In this document: in pieces, positions 1 through 9,886 of the stretch
How the letters are laid out: every line of letters starts with the position of its first letter
How positions within the stretch are numbered: position 1 is the stretch's first letter
DNA from: an uncultured Candidatus Melainabacteria bacterium
GTDB taxonomy: Bacteria > Cyanobacteriota > Vampirovibrionia > Gastranaerophilales > Gastranaerophilaceae
DNA: 64,000 bases
Direction: 5' to 3'
Assembly: GCA_934728585.1 (NCBI GenBank)
Contig: CAKVDZ010000009.1
Coordinates: 10,560 to 74,559, forward strand
Made by a program: the position numbers and the translations under genes
Notes under the pieces: model-generated
The model's input: only the letters and a program-made list of their open reading frames with translations
What the model was told of the DNA's origin: nothing
Databases searched by the model: none

Positions 1-1703
1 TGAGTTGGGAAGTAAGCTTGTTTACATTTACACAATTTTCTTACAAGACGTTGAGCGATTACACCTGACAAGGTTGAAGATACAAGGTAATCTTTTGCAC
101 CCATTTCAATCAAACGAGTAACAGTAGCTGCCGCAGAGTTTGTGTGGACTGTACTTAATACCAAGTGACCAGTCAAGGCAGCAGATATCGCTACCTCAAG
201 TGTTTCGTAGTCACGAATTTCACCAACAAGGATAATGTCAGGGTCTTGTCTTAAAATTGCTCTCATACAAAATGCAAATGTGATACCTGCTTTCGTATTA
301 ACTTGCGATTGGTTAACCCCCTCAAGTTTGATTTCGACTGGGTCTTCAATTGTGGTAATATTTACGCTCTCGGTATTCAATACTCTCAATAATGAATACA
401 ATGTAGTTGTTTTACCAGAACCTGTAGGACCTGATGTCAAAATAATTCCGTTCGGGCATGCAATCATTTTTTTGATAATTTCTAAATCTTCTTCTGTTGC
501 ACCAGCAATATCAATATTTTTTTCGGCAGAATCAAAGCTTACTGGAGGTGCAAGTACACGAATTACAATCTTTTCCTTACCACTTACTGGAAGTGAGTTG
601 ATACGGAAGTCGAATGTTTTACCTTTGAATTTGATAGAAAAGCTACCATCTTGAGGACGTCTGTGTTCTGCGATGTTCATTCTTGAAAGAACTTTAAAAC
701 GTGTGATTACCGCCATTTCAACCCTTGACGGAATTTCAATTACCTCTCTCAAAATACCATCGATACGGTATCTTACAACGTGGTTTTGAAGACGTGGCTC
801 AATGTGAATATCTGATGCGTGTTGTTCAATTGCGTCTGTGATAATTTTGTTTACCAATTGGGCAACTGAACCTGATGAATCTTGCAATTCTTTTTCAATT
901 TGTTCCCAAATTGATTCTTCTACGTCTAATTCAAGAGCTTCTTCTTCTACTTTTTTTACGATTTTACGAGTTTCTTGTTTAGAAGATGAGAAGTATTTGT
1001 TGAGTGCATTTTGAAATTCTATGTGCGTAATTAAGAAAGGTATTGGAGTTTGACCTGTCAAATACACAATATCTTTTAAAACATTGGTATTGCTAGGATC
1101 AACCATACCTAACTTAATAGTTTTTCCATCTGAACTTAATGGAATAACTTTATTTGTTCTGATAAAATCTTCAGGAAGCATATTAACATACTTATCCTGA
1201 TTTCTTATCATTTCAGCTGTTGCAACTTCAATACCTTGTTGTTGGTGCAAAGCTGTTTTTAATTGATCAAGTGTAATAAAACCTAAGCTGTAAAGGGTTG
1301 AACCTAAAGGCATACCCATTTTTTTGCTTTCAGCTAGGGCTTCAATTAACTGGATATCAGTAATTTGACCATTTTCGATTAAAATTTCACCAAGACGTTT
1401 TTTTGTTCCACCAGTTGCGAGGTGATCTGGTGAGCCTTTTGGCACCATTTCCTGAACTATTGTTACCAAAAAGTCATTCAACTCGTGAGGTGATACTTGC
1501 AAAAACTTAGTGTTGCAGTTTAACATCTTTCTTACATCTTGAAGAATTCTGTCTTTATTACTTTCTGAACAAGTAACAGCAAAAAGAGTGTTATCCTTTA
1601 TATCGATTGGTACAAACTTAAGAGTTTCAAGTACCTTTAAATCGAATTTAGAGATAACCTCTTTATTAATGCTCGATTTTAGTTTTGTTAGTTGTTCATT
1701 CAT
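1..1703 (-). CDS. pilB: Type IV pilus / type II secretion assembly ATPase PilB/GspE (3' end outside window)
   Basis: Cytoplasmic hexameric ATPase that powers pilus or pseudopilus polymerisation. About 567 residues are visible, starting with MNEQLTKLKS. The first ~250 residues look like MshEN-type regulatory domains. The P-loop ATPase core follows: GPTGSGKTTT (Walker A) near residue 424 and ILVGEIRD (Walker B) near residue 488. An LCKCK motif at the window edge is the start of the four-cysteine zinc site usual in GspE/PilB. The frame is open to base 1, so the gene is cut by the window and not broken. It is the third gene of a minus-strand operon, 17 bases after the secretin. PilB and GspE cannot be told apart from sequence alone; the family assignment is secure. 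Confidence 0.93.
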   Translation of the reverse strand, partial: MNEQLTKLKSSINKEVISKFDLKVLETLKFVPIDIKDNTLFAVTCSESNKDRILQDVRKMLNCNTKFLQVSPHELNDFLVTIVQEMVPKGSPDHLATGGTKKRLGEILIENGQITDIQLIEALAESKKMGMPLGSTLYSLGFITLDQLKTALHQQQGIEVATAEMIRNQDKYVNMLPEDFIRTNKVIPLSSDGKTIKLGMVDPSNTNVLKDIVYLTGQTPIPFLITHIEFQNALNKYFSSSKQETRKIVKKVEEEALELDVEESIWEQIEKELQDSSGSVAQLVNKIITDAIEQHASDIHIEPRLQNHVVRYRIDGILREVIEIPSRVEMAVITRFKVLSRMNIAEHRRPQDGSFSIKFKGKTFDFRINSLPVSGKEKIVIRVLAPPVSFDSAEKNIDIAGATEEDLEIIKKMIACPNGIILTSGPTGSGKTTTLYSLLRVLNTESVNITTIEDPVEIKLEGVNQSQVNTKAGITFAFCMRAILRQDPDIILVGEIRDYETLEVAISAALTGHLVLSTVHTNSAAATVTRLIEMGAKDYLVSSTLSGVIAQRLVRKLCKCKQAYFPT

Positions 1704-1720
1704 TTATTTCTTCGTGTTTG

Positions 1721-3832
1721 TTATAACGCATCGTCATAGTTTGATTTATAGTTTGTTCCGATATCTTCTGAATCTTTCATGATTTTCGGAGTTAACATAA
1801 TTACTAACTCAGTTTTAACTTTTTCTGTTCGCGTGCTTCTGAAGGCTGCACCAATTATAGGTATATCTCCTAGGAATGGAATTTTACCTACATTCTTTTG
1901 TTCGTCTTCTTGTACTAAACCGCCGATTATTAAAGTTTCGTTATCTTTAATTCTAAGGTTTTTCAAATTAACTGTTCTTTTCTTGATAAGTTGGGCTTGT
2001 AAATCTCCATTATCTGTAATTGCGTCCCCTTTTGTTGAGTAATCAGCATCAAAGTCTATGCTCAAGTACCCAGCTGGACTTATGAATGGAGTTATTGTAA
2101 ATTGAAGACCTAAGTCATCAGCAATATCGTATTCTTTAGTTGTAGTAGGTTGTAGAGATGTACCTTCATTGAATTGAGAAGTAACTTTTTCAACATAACT
2201 TTCTGTAATATCAATTTCAGACGCTTCTCCATTTGTTAGCATAATTTTAGGATTAGCTACTACACGACCTTTATTATTTGTTAGGACATAGTTTATTGCC
2301 CAACGTACTTGAGTTGGTCCAATAGGTCTAGCGTATGTTCCATCTGGTCCAAAGATAATTGGAACTGTTGGTACGTTATTCTCACCGCGTGGAGTTGTTG
2401 TTGTACCACCACTGAACGTAGCTGTGAAATTAGGGCTATCCAAATACCATTGGTTTTCAAATGCTTTTGTACCAGTTTCTGTCAATTCTAGGATTGTTAT
2501 ATCCATAAGCGCTTGTGGTTGTTTAACATCATTTTTAGCAATAAATTCTGAAATCGCTTTCAATTGGTTTTGAGAACCACCTAAAATGTTGATTGTACCA
2601 CGTTTTGTAAAGTAACTTACAATCATTTTTGTATTACCAAAAGATGAAATTTTTACACTTCCAGAGCCTGATGAAGCGCCAGAACTACCGCTAGAAGCTC
2701 CACTTCCAGTGGCTCCTGAAGACGCTCCACCTCCAGAGCCAGCACTTGCCCCAGTGCTACCTGAACCTCCGCCAGTGCTACCTGCGCCACCAACTCCGCC
2801 TAATGTACATGCAATAACGTTTTTACCTAGAGAAATGCTACTAGACGAACCGCTTGAAGAACCTCCAGAAGAACTTCCAGAAGAACTGCTACTACTACTT
2901 GATGAAGAAGAACTGCTTGATGAGCTTGCAAAACCTGTTACTGAACCTTTATTTCCAAAATTAAAGAATTTTCTAGCAGGTTGAATGTTTGCAGCCAAAC
3001 CAGTTGGTAATCCACTAGGTTGTGCTCCCTTTTGTTGTTGATTTGTAGCAGGAGCTGTTGATGAATCCCATTTTGTAGATTGGCTTGCTTGGTCTGTTAC
3101 ACCTTGAGTCATTCTTAACATGTTACATACAAGTTCTGCCATTTCTGCAGGTGTTGTGTGTTTTACTGTAAATGTTGTATCTAGTGGAGGTACGTCAAAT
3201 TTTGCAACGATTTTCTTAACCATCGCAAGGTCATTTGGTGTACCGAAAACTAATAGTTCATTTCTAGTTGCATTTGTTACAACTACGTCCCAGTTTGATA
3301 AACCAGGAGTATTTTTAGAAAATATGTTTTGATTTAAGAAGTTTGCAATTAATGCAGCATCAACATAATTTACGGGAACTGTAGATAAATTTTGCTTTGA
3401 CCAACCTGATGAACGCGCAAAGTCTTGAGATGAAATAATTAAAGTTTTTCCATCTTGATAGTAAGTCAAGTTTGTAACTTGTAATACCATTCTAAATGCG
3501 TCATTTAATGGTACATTAACAAGATCTAATGTCACGTTACCAGTTGCTGAATTATGGAATACAATATTTAAACCAGCTTTATCTGCAAACATTCTCAAAA
3601 CAGGTTGCACATTGGTATTTTTTAAACTTAATGTGATTTTTGGATTTGATTTAGTAATGTTTGTTGAACCTTGTAGATTAATAATATTAGTTGTTGGTGC
3701 ACCTCTTAATACTGGTTTATTTTGTGCAACGGCAACCCTCATATCACTTGCAAGTGCTATAGATGTTGTTATTATTGATACTACTGCTAAGACTAAAATT
3801 ATTCCCCATAGTCTATAGTTTCTTTTTGTCAT
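1721..3832 (-). CDS. Secretin (PilQ/GspD-like) with long Ser/Gly-rich insert
   Basis: Outer-membrane secretin forming the exit pore for a type IV pilus or type II secretion system. Residues 1-29 are a signal peptide. Residues ~65-130 resemble a secretin/TonB short N-terminal domain, followed by an N1-like domain (VPVNYVDAALIANFLNQ). The C-terminal pore domain is clear from residue ~430 on: VVANPKIMLTNGE, then TLIIGGL and GKIPFLGDIPIIGAAF. Residues ~300-331 are almost pure serine and ~345-393 alternate Ser/Gly/Ala. The serine codons are mixed, so the tract is kept at protein level and is not simple slippage. The gene lies between the PilP/GspC-like gene (21-base gap) and pilB (17-base gap) and is surely co-transcribed. 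Secretin identity is firm; pilus versus secretion role is open. Confidence 0.9.
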   Translation of the reverse strand: MTKRNYRLWGIILVLAVVSIITTSIALASDMRVAVAQNKPVLRGAPTTNIINLQGSTNITKSNPKITLSLKNTNVQPVLRMFADKAGLNIVFHNSATGNVTLDLVNVPLNDAFRMVLQVTNLTYYQDGKTLIISSQDFARSSGWSKQNLSTVPVNYVDAALIANFLNQNIFSKNTPGLSNWDVVVTNATRNELLVFGTPNDLAMVKKIVAKFDVPPLDTTFTVKHTTPAEMAELVCNMLRMTQGVTDQASQSTKWDSSTAPATNQQQKGAQPSGLPTGLAANIQPARKFFNFGNKGSVTGFASSSSSSSSSSSSSSSSGSSSGGSSSGSSSSISLGKNVIACTLGGVGGAGSTGGGSGSTGASAGSGGGASSGATGSGASSGSSGASSGSGSVKISSFGNTKMIVSYFTKRGTINILGGSQNQLKAISEFIAKNDVKQPQALMDITILELTETGTKAFENQWYLDSPNFTATFSGGTTTTPRGENNVPTVPIIFGPDGTYARPIGPTQVRWAINYVLTNNKGRVVANPKIMLTNGEASEIDITESYVEKVTSQFNEGTSLQPTTTKEYDIADDLGLQFTITPFISPAGYLSIDFDADYSTKGDAITDNGDLQAQLIKKRTVNLKNLRIKDNETLIIGGLVQEDEQKNVGKIPFLGDIPIIGAAFRSTRTEKVKTELVIMLTPKIMKDSEDIGTNYKSNYDDAL

Positions 3833-3853
3833 TATTTACTCCCGATTATGTTT

Positions 3854-4828
3854 TTATCTTCTTTTTTTGTAACTTATGTTTCTTGCGTCAACACCACCAG
3901 AACCGCCAAAACGATTGTTTATATGGTCAGTACCTGTGTTGTTGTTCATATTTAAGGTTGCTAAAATTCTACCAACTGTTGCACGGTAAACATTTGCACC
4001 TCTTTTGATTGTTACAATCTTGTCGCTTATGCCAAGTATAGTAAATCCGTTAATTGTATCACCCTTTTTAACAAAGTAGTCTACATCGTTAATTTTTATG
4101 ATAGCTGATGGACTGAATGGATCATACATAATACCTGAAACCATTGTTTTCATTAACAAACTTGCATCTGAATTTTCTTTAACTTGGTCAGGTGGTAATA
4201 TATAATTTGGATTTTGTTTTACAACTTTTTTCTTAACTGAAACTTCACTTACAGGTAAAAATGGGTTCACTGCAACTTTGTCATCAATATTAACAACAGC
4301 TTTCTTCGAAGTTAAAACTTCTTTGCCGTTGTCTGATTTGTTTCCGCTTGCAATTAACATTGAATTAGGGTCGATACCGCCTCCGTTATTGTAAGCCATA
4401 TAGTTCCCACCTTGTTGCGAGCCTGAAAAACCGCCTTGCATACCAGATTTTTCCATAACTGTAATGCCAGCATCTTCTGCACTAATAGCATTTAGTTGAT
4501 CCATAGCTACAGTGTTTTGAATTTCTTCACCTGTTGCAGATATTGAATTTTCTGCACCAACATTATTTATTGCAGAGTATATGCCATATCCACTTAACAA
4601 CAAGACTGAACTTAAAGCTACTGAAATAAATCCAAATAAAACTTTTTCATTTTTAAATACATTATTAAATCTAATTTTTATAACATGAACAGTTGGTTTA
4701 CTTATAGATGGTACGCTTTCTGTCAGTGTTGACGGAAAATTTAAGTATCTAGTTCTGTAACTAACTCTTTCATTACTAAATCCGCTAATCATAATTCCCG
4801 ATTTCTTGTAATAGTTGTCTTTCCCCAC
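3854..4828 (-). CDS. PilP/GspC-like inner-membrane pilus assembly protein (probable)
   Basis: A 324-residue protein with one membrane helix at ~60-86 (VLFGFISVALSSVLLLSGYG), a low-complexity periplasmic linker, and a C-terminal ~80-residue segment containing YFVKKGDTINGFTILGISD. That segment looks like the beta-rich HR/PilP fold that contacts secretins in PilP and GspC. This job is inferred from the fold-like pattern plus its place directly upstream of a secretin and PilB; there is no strong motif. The longest frame starts with GTG at 4828 with no Shine-Dalgarno. An ATG at 4792, preceded by GGGAAT, is an equally good start and loses only 12 residues. Confidence 0.6.
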   Translation of the reverse strand: MGKDNYYKKSGIMISGFSNERVSYRTRYLNFPSTLTESVPSISKPTVHVIKIRFNNVFKNEKVLFGFISVALSSVLLLSGYGIYSAINNVGAENSISATGEEIQNTVAMDQLNAISAEDAGITVMEKSGMQGGFSGSQQGGNYMAYNNGGGIDPNSMLIASGNKSDNGKEVLTSKKAVVNIDDKVAVNPFLPVSEVSVKKKVVKQNPNYILPPDQVKENSDASLLMKTMVSGIMYDPFSPSAIIKINDVDYFVKKGDTINGFTILGISDKIVTIKRGANVYRATVGRILATLNMNNNTGTDHINNRFGGSGGVDARNISYKKRR

Positions 4829-4881
4829 ATGCTATATGATTTTGAAGTACTTTTACAGTTTTTCACAATACCATGAGCATA

Positions 4882-4913
4882 ATTATATAATAATATACTA
4901 GCATACATTTCAA
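4882..4913 (-). promoter_or_regulatory. Promoter of the pilus operon
   Basis: Reading the minus strand, TTGAAA (4908-4913) is followed after 17 bases by TTATAT (4885-4890), with an overlapping TATAAT (4882-4887). This would give a leader of about 50 bases before the GTG start. It is the only good sigma-70-type pair upstream of the three pilus genes. Confidence 0.5.
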
Positions 4914-4951
4914 TAAAATTTCCATGCTCTATTAATTTTTTTAACAAAATC

Positions 4952-4979
4952 TTTAAATTTTTTTTTCTGATTATATAAT
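4952..4979 (+). promoter_or_regulatory. Promoter of U32 gene, predicted leaderless
   Basis: TTTAAA (4952-4957), 16 bases, then a perfect TATAAT (4974-4979). Only six bases separate the -10 box from the ATG at 4986 and there is no Shine-Dalgarno, so transcription should begin at or next to the A of the start codon. Confidence 0.55.
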
Positions 4980-4985
4980 ATTCTC

Positions 4986-6650
4986 ATGAAAGATATTGAA
5001 TTATTCGCTCCTGTAAAAAAGCCTGAAGACATTGAAAACTTCTCAAAACACACTTCTTGCCGTAAATTTTATGTTTATCATAAGAAATTTATGGACAATA
5101 ATTTTTCTTATATTTCTGAATTTATCGATGTTGCAAAACGTAATAATTGTAAAATTTATATTAACTTTAAGCACAACATTACAGAAGAAGATTTAGTAAT
5201 CATTAAAAAAATGATTAAATATTTAAAAACTGTTAAAATTGATGGTATTTTTATTAACAGTTTTGCGGTTTTGGAAGCGATTAAAGTATATACTTTACCT
5301 TTTGACGTAATAATTGATTCTTATTTTGATATCCATAATCTTTCTGGTATTGATTTTATGAATAATTTCCATAAAATTGATGAGGTCATTGTTACAGAAG
5401 AAATTTATTTGAAAAATATTGCGAAAATTAAAAAGTATACAAACCTGCCTTTGGCAATTGATTCTGATAATTTGCCGTGGTTTGCAGAGGATATCGAAAA
5501 ACTTAATGCAATAAATGCTGTGGTTATCAAGGGTAAGTTTAATTCATCTGATGAAATTTTAGAGGGTATAAGATTAATTGAAAAAATCTTAAGTAAACCA
5601 AAAGTCTTTAAAAATCAAAAATTGCCATTTAAGCACGTAAGAAAAAGTATTTACCAAACAAATCACTTTTCAGGCGATGTTGTTAGTGCAGAGGGACGTG
5701 ATTTTAAATTTAGTCGAAATATTCAGGATTTTGAGTGGGAATATACTTCGACTAAGCTACAAAAAGATGTAGTATACCAAAAAGAACAAGGGTACAAAAT
5801 AAATTTAAGACTTTCCGAGTTAGAGCAAATAAAAGCTTTGAAAAAATTTATTACAAAAGTCGGATTTAACCCTGTAGATTCAATTGAATATGGTGAAATT
5901 GTTTCTACGGCAGACCTTGCAACAAGTAGTTTTGAAGCAGTAATTAAAAAGGTTAAAAAGTTCTGCAAGGCAAACGATATAAAATTTCAATTATCAACAC
6001 CGAGAATATTGATTGAACGTGATTTTGATAGAGTTTATGAATATTGCAAAACATTAGTTTTATCAGAACCGTCAGCATCTTCATTAATAATCAACAATAT
6101 AGGCTATTTTTGGGCTGTTATTAACGATAGAGATTTATCTAGAATTCCTATTGAAATAGGGCATGGGGTAAATTTATTAAATAGTTTATCAATAAATTGT
6201 TTGAACAATTTGCACCCGATAGACACAATTGATTTTACTCCTCAAACTGATATTGCAAGTACATTGGCGACTTTAAAAAAGATTAAAAACGTAATTCCAA
6301 ATAAAAAAATTACAATTGCAGGTAATATAAGAGTTCCGTCCTTGGGGCTTTGTCCATTGAACAATGATAGCGCTGTTGTATCACGACTTTCTTGCAAGGC
6401 TCCTTGTCATAGAGGTGGCTTTGCGCTTAAGGATCCGTCCTTGAAAAAGTTGTTTCCATTTACTTGTGATGGCTTTTGTAGAATGCATATGTTTGAAGAT
6501 TCGATTTTAGAAAACTATGAAATGATTGATGAGTTAAAACAAGCTGGTGTAAACGAGTTTGTATTTGATTTTAGCGCGCTCAATGCTAAATTTATTCCAA
6601 TATTGTTAACAAATTATTTAAATACGCGATGTGTGGGTAATAAAAATTAG
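4986..6650 (+). CDS. Divergent peptidase U32-family protein
   Basis: A 554-residue cytosolic protein. The N-terminal half has the repeating strand-helix pattern of the U32 TIM-like barrel. Around residues 450-505 it has the cysteine-rich segment of that family: GLCPLNND, then SCKAPCHRGGFALKDP and FTCDGFCRMHMF. In related RlhA/UbiU/TrhP-type proteins such cysteines hold a 4Fe-4S cluster and the proteins work in RNA or quinone hydroxylation. The classical U32 signature around G-x-x-C-x4-G-x-C is not intact, so neither peptidase nor hydroxylase activity can be assigned. It stands alone behind its own promoter; the next gene follows after 43 bases. Confidence 0.62.
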   Translation: MKDIELFAPVKKPEDIENFSKHTSCRKFYVYHKKFMDNNFSYISEFIDVAKRNNCKIYINFKHNITEEDLVIIKKMIKYLKTVKIDGIFINSFAVLEAIKVYTLPFDVIIDSYFDIHNLSGIDFMNNFHKIDEVIVTEEIYLKNIAKIKKYTNLPLAIDSDNLPWFAEDIEKLNAINAVVIKGKFNSSDEILEGIRLIEKILSKPKVFKNQKLPFKHVRKSIYQTNHFSGDVVSAEGRDFKFSRNIQDFEWEYTSTKLQKDVVYQKEQGYKINLRLSELEQIKALKKFITKVGFNPVDSIEYGEIVSTADLATSSFEAVIKKVKKFCKANDIKFQLSTPRILIERDFDRVYEYCKTLVLSEPSASSLIINNIGYFWAVINDRDLSRIPIEIGHGVNLLNSLSINCLNNLHPIDTIDFTPQTDIASTLATLKKIKNVIPNKKITIAGNIRVPSLGLCPLNNDSAVVSRLSCKAPCHRGGFALKDPSLKKLFPFTCDGFCRMHMFEDSILENYEMIDELKQAGVNEFVFDFSALNAKFIPILLTNYLNTRCVGNKN

Positions 6651-6693
6651 TTATTCTTGTGTTAAAATAAACTTGTAAATGAAAGGGTAAAAA

Positions 6694-7245
6694 ATGAAAA
6701 AAATAAATATAATTGTTGCGGTTTTAGCGTTGATGTTGTTTACAGGTATAAATTCAACAGAAATTTTTGCTGCGCCTCAAACACTACCAGCAAAACTAGG
6801 TAAACCAGTTGCCACAGAACAACCAAAACAAGCAGAAGTAAAAGCAACTACTGCTCAAACTCCAGTGTATACTTACACTCCAGTAAATGCGCTTACACTA
6901 GTAAAAAATCCAAACGTATTTTTGAACAAAAGAGTTAAGATTACTGCAAAATTTGATAAATTTTCTAGCTTAGGTCTGGATTATAAGCCAACTATGAAAA
7001 GTTCTGACAAATATATAACTTTTTTAATTAGACGTGACGATGCTCAAAACGATATTCCATTGTCTGAATTGAAAAATTTTATGAAACGTGAACTTGCTGA
7101 AAAATATATTGATTTAGAAACAGATGATGTTGTTGAGTATTCTGGATTAGTTTTCTCTACTGCACTTGGTGATGCGTGGTTAGAGGTTGAAGATTTTAAA
7201 ATTATCTCTCAAAAATCTAAAAAAACTCCAACAAAAACTAAATAG
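6694..7245 (+). CDS. Exported protein of unknown function
   Basis: A 183-residue protein with a clean Sec signal peptide (hydrophobic core at residues ~7-20, probable cleavage after IFA-A near residue 27). A Pro/Thr/Lys-rich linker follows, then a ~110-residue domain with regular beta/alpha alternation starting LTLVKNPNVFLNKRVKITAKF. That phrase resembles OB-fold-like periplasmic domains that open with a V-x-N-P-x-x-Y/F-x-x-x-x-V pattern, but I do not recognise the family. An AAGGG Shine-Dalgarno stands 6 bases before the ATG. It ends in a short Lys/Thr-rich tail. Confidence 0.6.
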   Translation: MKKINIIVAVLALMLFTGINSTEIFAAPQTLPAKLGKPVATEQPKQAEVKATTAQTPVYTYTPVNALTLVKNPNVFLNKRVKITAKFDKFSSLGLDYKPTMKSSDKYITFLIRRDDAQNDIPLSELKNFMKRELAEKYIDLETDDVVEYSGLVFSTALGDAWLEVEDFKIISQKSKKTPTKTK

Positions 7246-7311
7246 GCTATTTGTAGGAATAACTTATTTTTTACCTGTGATAGAATAACCATACAAATAT
7301 GGAGTTTTATT

Positions 7312-9810
7312 ATGGGAAATAAGAATTATTTAACTATACATGGGCATTTCTATCAACCACCGAGAGAAAATCCGTGGTTAGAGGCGATTGAATTACAAGA
7401 CAGCGCACTTCCAAAACACGATTGGAATGAGCGAGTTAATGCGGAATGTTACAACCCAAATTCAGTTTCAAAAATTGTTGATAACAGAAATAGAATTTTA
7501 GATGTTGTTAATAACTACGAAAGAATGAGCTTTAACTTTGGTCCCACTCTTTTATCGTGGTTGGAAAATCATGCACCGTTAACTTACGATAGAATTATCA
7601 AAGCAGATGTAAAAAGTGTTTTAGAGCACGATGGTCACGGAAACGCTATAGCACAAGTCTATAATCATATGATTATGCCTTTAGCTAACGAAAACGATAA
7701 GCAAACCCAAGTTAAATGGGGTATTAAAGATTTTGTTTACCGTTTTGGACGTCAACCAGAGGGTATGTGGCTTGCGGAAACTGCTGTTGATGACGATACA
7801 TTAAGAGTTTTGGTTGAAAACGGTATTAAATTTACGGTTTTATCACCATATCAAGCACAAAGAGTCAAACCTATTAATGATTCAAATTGGCAAGATGTAA
7901 GCTGGGGAAACATTGACCCTGCCCGTTCTTACAGATATTACATAAAATCTGCACCAGGGAAGTACATTGATTTGTTCTTCTATGACGGTGCAATTTCAAA
8001 ATCTGTAGCTTTTGATGAGTTGCTAAAAGACGGTAATAAATTTATTAAACGTTTAAAAGAGGGTGTTTCTCAAAATAGAAATTACAATCAACTTGTAAAT
8101 ATTGCAACTGACGGCGAAAGCTATGGTCACCACACAAAATTTGGTGATATGGCTTTAGCTTATGTCTTAAAAGTTAAGGCAGAAGACGAGGGCTTTATTT
8201 TAACAAATTACGGCGAATATTTGGACAAATTCAGAAGCGATTGGGAAGTCGATATTAAACAAGCTTCTTCTTGGAGTTGTTTCCACGGTGTTGGACGCTG
8301 GAAAGAAGACTGCGGTTGCTCAACTGGTGGACACCCAGGGTGGAACCAAAAATGGAGAAAACCTTTACGCGAAGCTCTAGATTACTTAAGAGATGAATTG
8401 AGTGTTTTATACGAAAATGAAGCAAAAAAATATTTCAAAAATGATCCTTGGGTTACTCGTAATAACTATATTGACGTTATTTTAGACCGAAGTGAACGCG
8501 TTATCAAACGTTTTCAAGAAAAGAACTTTAACACTGATTTATCTAACGAAGAAAAAGTTCGTGCGATGGAATTACTTGAAATTCAACGTCAAGCTATGTT
8601 GATGTATACAAGCTGTGGTTGGTTCTTCTCAGAAATTTCTGGTATTGAAACAACTCAAATTATGAAATATGCAGCTCGCGCTATGCAATTAGCTGCAAAC
8701 TTTACAAATAAAGATTTTGAAACTAAATTTTTAGATATTCTTAGTCAAGCGCAAAGTAATTTTAAAGAATATGGTAACGGCAAAGATATTTTTGAGCGAT
8801 TTGTAAAACCATCAATTGTTACAACAAAACAAATTGCTTCACTTTGGGCAATAAGTTCCTTATATCAAGACTTTGATGACGAAGAAGATGTTTATTGCTA
8901 TAGAATTAAACGTAATGCCTACAAAAAAGTTCAAAAAGGTAATGCTAATTTTGTAATTGGGCATATAGAAGTTAACTCAAAAGTTACGTTGGAAAAATCT
9001 AATCTTGTGTTTGTTTTAATGCAATATCAGGGCGGAGATTTCCACTGCGCAATTAAAGAATTCTCATCAGAAGCTGAATATACACGTATTCAAAAAGAAT
9101 TAGTAAGAACATTTATGCTAAATCCTTTGACTGAAATTATTAGGGCTATTGACGAGTACTTCGGTATGGAATATTTTACTTTAAAAGATATCTTTATTGA
9201 AGAAAGAAGAAAAATTCTCCAAATTCTACTAAAAGATAAAATGGATAAATTTGCTCAAACCTACAAGGAATTGTATACAGAGGGCAAAGGTTCAATTTAT
9301 CAAATGCAATCTTTAGGTTTGAGTATTCCAGATGAGTTCAAGCTTGCGGCAGGATACACTCTTGCAAGACAATTCAATAGCTTGATGAATGAGTCAAAAT
9401 CTTATCTTGACCCTCAAATAATTCAGCAAGCCGCAGATATTAACTTTGAAGCTAAAAATATCGGTATTGAAATTGATAAAAAACCAACTGCAAAATTATT
9501 TAGTCATAAGTTATTGCAAAATATCAATAGATTGGCTTCAAGTATTGAAATCCATCAGGCAGAAGCAACGCTTGAAATATTTGACTTCATCGAAAAACTT
9601 GATTTGAAAGTGGATATTGCAGAAGCTCAAAATACTTACTATAACAAAATTTTTCATGAAGTTGGTGATTATATTGATAACATCAAGGATTTTAAAAATG
9701 AAACAGATAGAGAATTCGTTGATATGCTTTTAAATATTGGTAAAAAGTTGAATATTAATACCGATTTTTACCAAAATAAAATTGCCAAAGCGATGCTTAG
9801 CGGAATGTAG
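7312..9810 (+). CDS. Glycoside hydrolase family 57 protein (DUF3536 type)
   Basis: An 832-residue cytosolic GH57-like enzyme, probably acting on alpha-glucans such as glycogen. The N-terminal (beta/alpha)7-type domain opens with the family's first motif, HGHFYQPPRENPW, and continues with PEGMWLAETAVDDD and NIATDGESYGHHTKFGD, whose acidic residues are the likely catalytic centre. The second half (from ~residue 380) is the helical DUF3536 extension. The length agrees with long DUF3536 members. A GGAG Shine-Dalgarno lies 8 bases before the ATG. The gene is monocistronic and ends at a GC-rich hairpin shared with the convergent tsaB. Exact substrate is not predictable. Confidence 0.85.
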   Translation: MGNKNYLTIHGHFYQPPRENPWLEAIELQDSALPKHDWNERVNAECYNPNSVSKIVDNRNRILDVVNNYERMSFNFGPTLLSWLENHAPLTYDRIIKADVKSVLEHDGHGNAIAQVYNHMIMPLANENDKQTQVKWGIKDFVYRFGRQPEGMWLAETAVDDDTLRVLVENGIKFTVLSPYQAQRVKPINDSNWQDVSWGNIDPARSYRYYIKSAPGKYIDLFFYDGAISKSVAFDELLKDGNKFIKRLKEGVSQNRNYNQLVNIATDGESYGHHTKFGDMALAYVLKVKAEDEGFILTNYGEYLDKFRSDWEVDIKQASSWSCFHGVGRWKEDCGCSTGGHPGWNQKWRKPLREALDYLRDELSVLYENEAKKYFKNDPWVTRNNYIDVILDRSERVIKRFQEKNFNTDLSNEEKVRAMELLEIQRQAMLMYTSCGWFFSEISGIETTQIMKYAARAMQLAANFTNKDFETKFLDILSQAQSNFKEYGNGKDIFERFVKPSIVTTKQIASLWAISSLYQDFDDEEDVYCYRIKRNAYKKVQKGNANFVIGHIEVNSKVTLEKSNLVFVLMQYQGGDFHCAIKEFSSEAEYTRIQKELVRTFMLNPLTEIIRAIDEYFGMEYFTLKDIFIEERRKILQILLKDKMDKFAQTYKELYTEGKGSIYQMQSLGLSIPDEFKLAAGYTLARQFNSLMNESKSYLDPQIIQQAADINFEAKNIGIEIDKKPTAKLFSHKLLQNINRLASSIEIHQAEATLEIFDFIEKLDLKVDIAEAQNTYYNKIFHEVGDYIDNIKDFKNETDREFVDMLLNIGKKLNINTDFYQNKIAKAMLSGM

Positions 9811-9838
9811 TTTTTAGTTGAAAATAAATAGCAAACAA

Positions 9839-9872
9839 AGGCGCGGATTTTGTGAAACAAAAATCCGCGCCT
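9839..9872. terminator. GC-rich hairpin between convergent genes
   Basis: AGGCGCGGATTTTG pairs with CAAAAATCCGCGCCT around a short GTGAAA-type loop, a very GC-rich stem for this genome. It sits between the stops of the GH57 gene and tsaB and probably ends both transcripts. No clean U-run follows on either side; the U/A blocks are inside the stem. Confidence 0.65.
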
Positions 9873-9886
9873 AATTTATTTGAAAG

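Noticed and set aside
2709..2984. Pro/Glu/Leu-rich plus-strand frame
   Set aside because: It is the antisense shadow of the Ser/Gly tract of the secretin.
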